Made by a program: the position numbers and the translations under genes. Shown piece after piece: positions 57,712-64,000 of a DNA stretch of 64,000 bases. The stretch is from the NCBI GenBank assembly GCA_019096155.1, contig JAHCVI010000001.1, forward strand, positions 14,161,243-14,225,242, read 5' to 3'. Under the pieces are notes generated by a model. The model did not search any database, was not told the DNA's origin, and saw nothing but the letters and a program-made list of their open reading frames with translations. Every line of letters starts with the position of its first letter. Within the stretch, counting starts at the first letter, position 1. The stretch is from Staphylotrichum longicolle (lineage: Eukaryota > Ascomycota > Sordariomycetes > Sordariales > Chaetomiaceae).

Positions 57712-59905
57712 TAATCAGGGGCGCGTCTTGCAAGGTCGGGCTCCTGGCCGGGAGCCAGTATCTATCCTTTTTCGGGCTGGATGGATATCGGAACAAGGTG
57801 GATTGTAACATAGCCGTCACGACGGCGACCCGTGCTCCTATTCCGTGTAACGATAGTGTGGGATATAGAGCATATACCATATCATTATTTGCTGACTTCC
57901 AAGCAAGCCGTGTGAGCCTCTTTGTCCCTGGCACACCTTCAACAATTCTCAAAAACGACACGCCCAGCTCACCAGCCCATTCAACTCATTTGGACCATCC
58001 ACACACCGGCCAAGACAAGGCAGCCGGGCACGTATCAGCCAACCGTTGCCACCGCCCTGACGGCCTCACGGCAAGAACAAACAAATCCTGGGACCTTTTG
58101 CCCAGATCCATCCAAACATTTTTTTCCGACAACAGCCCGGCCGCGGCACAGCCATACGCAAGCCCTTCCTCTTTTTCCCGCTTCTGTTACACAGAACACC
58201 GGGGCACAAACCGCCTTATGTACTTACATAAGTCATCTCCCGTCCCCTATCCGTCCATAGCTACCTGTGACTGGCTGTCTCCGACAGGGCGTGCAAAAAC
58301 CCACCAACCCTTACCAGAACCGTACCACAACCGCGCGCCCACACAGCCCCTTCGCCCCGGTCCCACAATTCAGTGCTCTCAAAAGACCTTGGGAGCTGAG
58401 TTGCATTGTCACACACACAAGAAAAACGAGGAATCATGCCGAAGCGAAGGCGGGCGGCGGTGAGGGTGAGGCGAGAAGTGGCGCCGACTTGGCACAGGGC
58501 ACGGAAGAGAGAAGAAGGAAGTCAGCGGATTCCTTTCACAAGTGTCTTGGTACATACAGTACCTAGTACCTTAGATATTACTTCTGCATGTGCTGCTAGG
58601 TAGTCTTACGCATTGGGCAAGTCATAAGTATTGTACACCACTCCATATTTTCAGCTGTCTTACGCCGCTTGTAAAGCCGAAGGTTGCCACCATAAGGCAA
58701 ATTTGTGGGACTTACATGATTCTCGGCGCATCACACACACATGCGCGTCACCCTAGCAAAGACCTTCCAGCAACCGATGGAGTGATTTTGCGGCAAATTG
58801 CCCAGGGCCATAGTAGAAGCCCTGAAGTCGTTACTCGTTACTCGTTATCCAGTAGTGACTGTATCCTACATGAAGGCGGTCTTTTGCCATGCCCCATCAT
58901 CTCCTGCTCGTTTCTTCCTTCCCCCACAAAACAAGACAACTTTATCCAAACATCAAAAAAGCACAGTCTGACCATCCTTTCGCTCTTTCACAAAATTCCG
59001 CCATCAAACCAAAAATGCGAAATCAATCATATCCGAAACATCGACATCCCTCCCAAAAACACACAGCTGAACCATCCCCGACAGCATCCCAGCCGTGGAA
59101 GACTCCAGCCACAGCCAGTCTCAACACAAGCCAGTGGCTTAGAGCCCCGATGTTTCTTCACACCGTCATTCCATGACTGGGTAGCGATGTCCTGCCATCC
59201 TTGGATCTTCATCCGTCCAGTCCCAAACCCCACCAAAAGAGCCAGCCAAAGTCGAAAGCGAGAGGAGAAAAGACCAAACAGCCTTTTTCAACCAGATCCC
59301 GTCGATATCCAACTCAGTCGAGCTGAGAGACAAGATAAACCACCCCTCGACGATTAACCTGGCAGCCTGGACGCAGAAGTCCCGTGATGGAACTCGGACG
59401 GCAAGCCGAAACGTAAAACAATATATCCCGACAATATGGGCGTTGGATGGGGTCAGCAGGCGGGTTCCTGCATCCATCGTCTGCATGACGACACCTCATC
59501 CCATCTCAGGTTGAGCGGAGAAAAAGGGGCGGCATCCAAACACAGGACCCAACCACGCCGACGACAGAACCCGACGGCAATGAAAGGAACAACGCAAGGA
59601 AACAACACAATAAGGCGGGAAAAACAAGAGAGAAAAACTCGCCGGCGATGATCCCAGCCAACGACAGTCTTTGTCGTTGTTGGGTCCGGGCTGGACTCCG
59701 GGGGTTGGTGGGGCAACGGGCTCAGCCTTGATCGCCAACCACACATCGAGACGCGCTCATTTTGGACGCGTCTTTTTCTTGCACCACTTCTCTCCTTTCC
59801 AAACATCTTCTTTTTCTTCGCACAACTCGGTAGTATGGTGGCGTCATGAAAGAATTCGTGTGGACGGATTCCAATCGAGGTGCGTTTGCGCTGAGTAGCG
59901 CCATC
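57712..59905. other. Convergent intergenic region, uL24m gene / unknown gene
   Basis: About 2.2 kb between facing stop codons, with several A+T-richer patches (58540-58620). It is longer than two 3' UTRs need. The 255-codon plus-strand frame at 58590 looks like noise. I see no supported gene. Confidence 0.5.
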
Positions 59906-61024
59906 TCATCGTTTCCGGCCAGTCTGTTTCTCTTTCTGCCTGCGCCTTTCAAGACGCTTTTCCTTGGCCAGGTCATGGCATTGTCCTTTTTCTCTCGGCG
60001 CCGCGTATGGGTAACCATGTTGTCTCGACGAGTGCGAGTGTGAGTCCGAGTCCGAGTTGGGCAGCCGGAATCTGTCCGGCAATTCGGTGAACGACATGGC
60101 GTGGCGGAACGTGTCAGCGTCGATCATCTCAATGTGATACAAGTGCGTGATGAGATGAAAGTCGGGTCGCGTATCGTCGCTCGTCAAGCGGGGATTGTTG
60201 AAAATGTGGTCACGAATGTGGTGCATGCGGTCCACAAAGTTGGCATAGCAATCACTGGGGTGTTGAGCGACGAAGGGTGCATGGCCGCTGTCGCAGAACC
60301 AGCACATCAGTTGAGGGGGGAAGCGGTCACCCAGATGGAGGACATGGTGTTGGATCCAGCTGTGCACGTCATCGAGGGCAAATACCGCTTTGCACTCTAT
60401 GAGGTCGGAGAACTCGCACCACAAGACTTGGCCGGGGTGCGGAGGGATGGGGTTAGGGAGTTGGACCTGGTGGGCAAAGAGCAACTGCTCGTCGCCCAGT
60501 GGCGGTTCAGTGCTCCCGCCCACGGAGCTCTGGTCGTCGTCCCGCCTGCTGAAGATGGAGGGCGGTGTGGCAGACCGTATGGTGTACGCATCCGACCTTG
60601 CCGTCGAGGCTGTTGTGAACTCGGATCGGGCATCGTCACACTGGGAAGAGTCGTCACTGCCCAGCAGCTCGCTCCCAGTTACTGACGGCGCGTAGCGCGG
60701 GGCATGGCCATAGTAGCCGTAATACGGCGACTGGCCATATCCCTGCGCCGAGGGGCGGAGGTTCCGAATCAAATGTTCGATCTCGTAGGGATTGACGTTT
60801 GCTCCCATTGCGGCAGCGTGGTGGTGGAGTGTGTTCGGCAAGCCTGTTGAATAGGATGCGGCCCGATGAGGGGTGGGCGAGATTGGAGGTGGGGGAGAGC
60901 CGGGCTGACTGGGGTATGATCCTGCTGACTCCGGCCCAGCTCTTGCGACTTGGGGCTCAGGGCCTGGCCTGCAACCCGAGGACGTCGAGTACAAGGCAAA
61001 ATCTCGCGATGGAGAGGGAGACAA
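59906..61024 (-). CDS. Protein of unknown function with a Cys/His-rich central domain, 372 aa
   Basis: A single open exon. Residues 1-80 are Pro/Ser-rich; 80-110 hold EIEHLIRNLRP and a Tyr/Gly-rich YGQSPYYGYYGHAPRY; then follows a Ser/Thr/Asp stretch. The conserved-looking core is about 200-290: VLWCEFSDLIECKAVFALDD, HSWIQHHVLHLGDRFPPQ, then MCWFCDSGHAPFVA and later HPSDCYANF. The spacing of Cys and His (WCEF, ECKAVF, CWFCDSGH, then H and C) suggests a degenerate zinc-finger-like fold. A short HIEMIDADTFRHAM helix follows, and the C-terminus is very basic (KEKRLERRRQKEKQTGRKR), which could be a nuclear signal. I recognise no characterised family. Nuclear location and zinc binding are inferences. 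An ATG within the disordered part is also a possible start. Confidence 0.72.
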   Translation of the reverse strand: MSPSPSRDFALYSTSSGCRPGPEPQVARAGPESAGSYPSQPGSPPPPISPTPHRAASYSTGLPNTLHHHAAAMGANVNPYEIEHLIRNLRPSAQGYGQSPYYGYYGHAPRYAPSVTGSELLGSDDSSQCDDARSEFTTASTARSDAYTIRSATPPSIFSRRDDDQSSVGGSTEPPLGDEQLLFAHQVQLPNPIPPHPGQVLWCEFSDLIECKAVFALDDVHSWIQHHVLHLGDRFPPQLMCWFCDSGHAPFVAQHPSDCYANFVDRMHHIRDHIFNNPRLTSDDTRPDFHLITHLYHIEMIDADTFRHAMSFTELPDRFRLPNSDSDSHSHSSRQHGYPYAAPREKGQCHDLAKEKRLERRRQKEKQTGRKR

Positions 61025-63199
61025 GTGGAGGAGGAGAGGAAGAACAGAGCGGGTGGTCGCTGTTCAAGGGTGGAATACTGCGTCAGCAGTGTTACTATTT
61101 TTGGGAAGATGCTGTCGGACGACCAGCGTCAGTCACTCAAGCCCGGGATGGAGGGGCAGTGGCCGGCACTCGACACAAGTGTGTTGATGTGGCTCTGGAA
61201 AAGTTCGAGCTGGAGGAGCAATCGAGAGGGCGGGAGATGGGAAGAACCTCGCATCAAGCGGGGTCGGCTTCATATATGCAGCCTGGAAAGGACGTGAGTG
61301 CATCGTGCTTTCCACTCCCCACCCCCATGCTCTTCTCCGTCCTGCAATGACACACAGAGTGTCGCCCTTCCTTCCCAGGGTACATCATCCAGATCCGTCG
61401 GCCCGCGTGTTTCCTGCCCGTCATTTCCACGTTTCATCGCTCTTTCTTTGAAAGATGTGCGCGGATGCGGGATCGAGCCGATCCCACTCCCTCCGAACCA
61501 ACCACATGAGCGCTATCTCCTCCCGAGCAATCCAATCTGCGAAATCGCGTCGACAGAAGCCCGCCTCTCCGATCGACGTCCACGCTTGACGCGCTTCGTC
61601 GTTTTTAGTTTGGCAATCCCACGACGCCGGGTCGGAGCAACTGTTAGGCTCACCGCCTCTCGCGGTCCAATCTACACCTTCTCAAGACAACGCTCATCTG
61701 CGCATGGCGCCGACATGACGCGACACGGGGACTTTTGGTTGAGGGGCTCCTCATGCAGCTCCGAGTTCACCCAATGGCTCCCGTGCCTACGGTCCACAGC
61801 GCGCCGCTTCAAACCGTTCGACCCGACGCCGAGTTGACGCCGGAAACGGGCAAGCGCCCGTGGTCGCTTCACGAGGACCACTCAATGGGTGAACTTTCAC
61901 CGCAAATGCGATGCGACTCTCATCTGCCGCTCCCGTTGTTGCTAGAGTTGAGCTCGACGACGCGCCATGGGGACGAGCGCCGTGTCTGAGCCTATCAACG
62001 GGTGACACGCCGTGTGAGGACGCGATCATTTTGGGGTTGCAGTCCAGTTTGCTATATCGCGAGCATCCGCCTATTGACATTACGCGGTCGCGCAGAATCA
62101 TGCGGCATCTCATGCACGCGATCGGCTCCGGCGTTATCTTGCACTTTTTGGAGCGCGGTGAGGTGCAACCTGCCTGATCTCAAAGACCACGACTGCCCAT
62201 GGCAGTTTTTCTCCCTACCTAGTGGCGGAGGGTGGTGAGCACCTTCTTTTAAGCCTCATTCAAATCGGCATGCGGCATCCGTCGGAACTCCGGAAGGAGC
62301 GAGTTCCAGGCCATCGAGATGGATGCCGAAGGTAGGTCGCTTGGACTTGGCAGACAGTCTATCGACGCCAGTCAGCATCGTTGGGTGCCACAGCAGCAAG
62401 ATGGCCGCCAGAACTGGCCGCGAGCCGAGAAAAGACCTGCGGGGTCTGTCGCTGAGGAAGACCCCTTTATCCTGTCAGACTCGTTTCGTTTGCGCGCCGC
62501 AATTGTGCGCCTCTGGCAAGCGGCTGCTAACGACTGTGACCTGTACAAACGGTTGTGCCAGTGTCCATTGTCTCAAGTAGAATACCCAGAGCTCGTCGAG
62601 GAGGTGCCCAATTATTGATATTTTTCTCTATCAAATCCGTGAACATGGCTTGTTCGTCCACACATGCTCGCCCAAAGGAGCCGTTTCACCAGACAACGTC
62701 TTGACTCCGACGGCCCTAGACATCAAAACCCAACGAATAGCTGCATGTTGTCAGGAAGACCGCCTCCACCATCTTGTCCGCCTCTAGCCGTCCTGTATCC
62801 TGCGGTTCATAACCGATGATCTCACACAAGCTGAAGGGGCACGATCCGGCCCAGACTTCACCATAACTGCAGCAAGGCTCTGCGAGTGATCATGCAATTC
62901 CAAGTCACCCATCGCCCATCCAGACACCGACCGACCAGGACCGACCCCGACCACGGGTATGTCGTGGCTGGCCGGGAGTGGTCGGAGATTTCTCCGAGGG
63001 AGGGCTGGAGGCTCTGCATGTCCCAGCCACCCCGCAGGTCTGTTCATCGTATCTCGGCTATGTTCTGGTCCAGCTCGTGGCCCCGACTCTGGGTCTCGGG
63101 CGGTGTGATCACAGACCAGCTCGGAAACGCGACATCTCAGCCATCGAGAAAGCTGTTCCCTCTCTGTGAAACAGAAAGTTCGGCCGCCCGTTCTAGCCC
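61025..63199. other. Intergenic region between two minus-strand unknown genes
   Basis: About 2.2 kb with no supported gene. Small plus-strand frames at 61298 (179 codons) and 62319 (99 codons) have no recognisable features. It contains the promoter of the 372-aa gene and the 3' UTR of the terminal gene. Confidence 0.5.
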
Positions 63200-64000
63200 C
63201 TACTCTGGACTGCAGAGGACCTTTGCCTTGGCGACCACATTTCGGTAGTGCAGATGCCCACCGCTCTCATCGCCCCGTTTGATGATGCCCGGGAACGTGA
63301 CACAGCAAATCTCCCGGTCGGCTAGGCTCTCCTCGTCCTCACCGCCAATGTCCTCCATGATCTCAGGGTCAAACAAGATCCGCTGGTGAGGGAGGATCTC
63401 GGGCATCTCGATTTTGAAAACGGCCTTTTGGACGGCGAGAAGCCGGGAGAGGTCGATGGCGCTGTGGACGAGCGCCTGAAGGCCCTGGTCGCGGGCTTCG
63501 GTTGACTTTGTGTTCGTGATGGCGTCGAGCAGGTTGTTGACTTTCGCCACGACCGTGTCGACAACGGCGGAGGTTTCGCTCTGCAGCTTCTCGCTGGCGT
63601 TGTTCTTGAGAATGGTGAGGGTGAGGGAGCGCCATTGGTTGACCGACTCGGGGGACGAGGCTGCATTGCAATTTTAGCATCATCTTTCTTGGCCAGACGT
63701 AGCGTGAGATCTTACCACAAGCGAGAAACCCCTCGACCTGCCTGATCTGCGCCGCCACATCACTCGGCAGCCCGACAAAGTAGGCGTCAAACACGAGTTC
63801 CACAAGCAACCGCGACACGACCGACTGAAGCAAGTGGATTCTGGAGGCCGAGGCCAGCTCTTCGTACATGGGCACCAGCCGAGCCAACTCGGATACCGCG
63901 TCCTCATCGCTGCCGGACAGATCTGCTGGCAGTCAGTCCCCGCACTGCGCTCGAGGAAGAGCAGATACTCACCAACCCTCGCCCTCCTGAAGTTGACCAG
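63200..64000 (-). CDS. 3' part of a helical protein of unknown function, cut by the window end
   Basis: Minus-strand exons are 64000-63973 (partial, continuing outside), 63922-63716 and 63660-63200; both introns are GT-AG and in phase. The joins give LVNFRRARVDLSGSDED and VEGFLACASSPESVNQWRS. At least 231 residues are visible. The protein is mostly helical: LVPMYEELASASRIHLLQS, VVSRLLVELVFDAYFVGLP, WRSLTLTILKNNASEKLQSE and LVHSAIDLSRLLAVQKAVFK. It ends with FKIEMPEILPHQRILFDPE, MEDIGGEDEES, DREICCVTFPGIIKRGD and HYRNVVAKAKVLCSPE. No domain is recognised; the tail resembles fungal proteins annotated only as hypothetical. The 5' end and start lie beyond position 64000. Confidence 0.75.

Noticed and set aside
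56928..58463. Extension of the uL24m first exon frame to 664 codons
   Set aside because: It runs through the intron and then reads exon 2 in the wrong frame; the spliced frame gives the real C-terminus.
58590..59357. 255-codon plus-strand frame downstream of uL24m
   Set aside because: Composition is random, no homologous motif is seen and it lies in A+T-richer noncoding DNA.
61440..61500. Possible tRNA-like T-loop sequence (gggatcgagccgatccc)
   Set aside because: No matching acceptor stem, anticodon arm or proper B-box could be assembled around it.

Overview
This window is nuclear DNA from a filamentous ascomycete, most likely a Sordariomycete of the Neurospora/Chaetomium kind. The evidence is short GT-AG introns (mostly 50-130 bases, often with a CTRAY/ACTAAC-like branch site just before the acceptor), G+C-rich codons, one gene per transcript on both strands, and fungal gene families (Get1, Gid5/Vid28, opsin-related protein, Rud3 golgin, uL24m). 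There are no operons, no CRISPR array and no recognisable transposon. I found no convincing tRNA or 5S rRNA gene by eye.

Layout. 1-13.4 kb: a purine-rich minisatellite, NADH/NADPH glutamate synthase on the minus strand (six exons, reconstructed completely, 2,127 aa), then about 5 kb of gene-free upstream DNA. 13.4-21.1 kb: Apc15/Mnd2 (+), then on the minus strand the SNARE Bet1, the H2A.Z chaperone Chz1, Emc10 and a Pho80-type cyclin. 23.5-27.1 kb: the armadillo-repeat GID ubiquitin-ligase subunit Gid5/Vid28 (+). 29.5-33.8 kb: an opsin-related seven-helix protein lacking the retinal lysine (+) and an 811-aa protein of unknown function (-). 35.0-43.5 kb: a Nop15-like nucleolar RRM protein (+), a Rud3-type golgin (+), an unknown membrane protein (-), Get1 (-) and a prenyltransferase-alpha-repeat protein (+). 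46.2-52.3 kb: a GPI-type aspartic protease (+), a vacuolar-type amino-acid transporter (+) and a tiny cysteine-rich peptide gene (+). 53.5-64 kb: Rho1 (-), mitochondrial ribosomal protein uL24m/MrpL40 (+), an unknown Cys/His-containing protein (-) and the 3' part of an unknown gene (-) cut by the window end.

The genes do not form one pathway. They are mostly conserved housekeeping genes. There is a loose secretory-pathway theme (Bet1, Emc10, Rud3, Get1, a GPI-type protease, Rho1) and two ubiquitin-ligase subunits (Apc15, Gid5), but I read this as chance rather than a cluster.

The most notable observations are: four genes whose frame is broken by apparent one-base changes in GC-rich sequence (Bet1, Gid5, the transporter, the Cys-rich peptide), a 123-codon open frame directly in frame after the Gid5 stop, a 54-base in-frame intron hidden in Gid5, a 13-base microexon in Chz1, and the Cys-rich microprotein, which an ORF caller would miss. 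I did not find strong evidence of a new multi-gene system.
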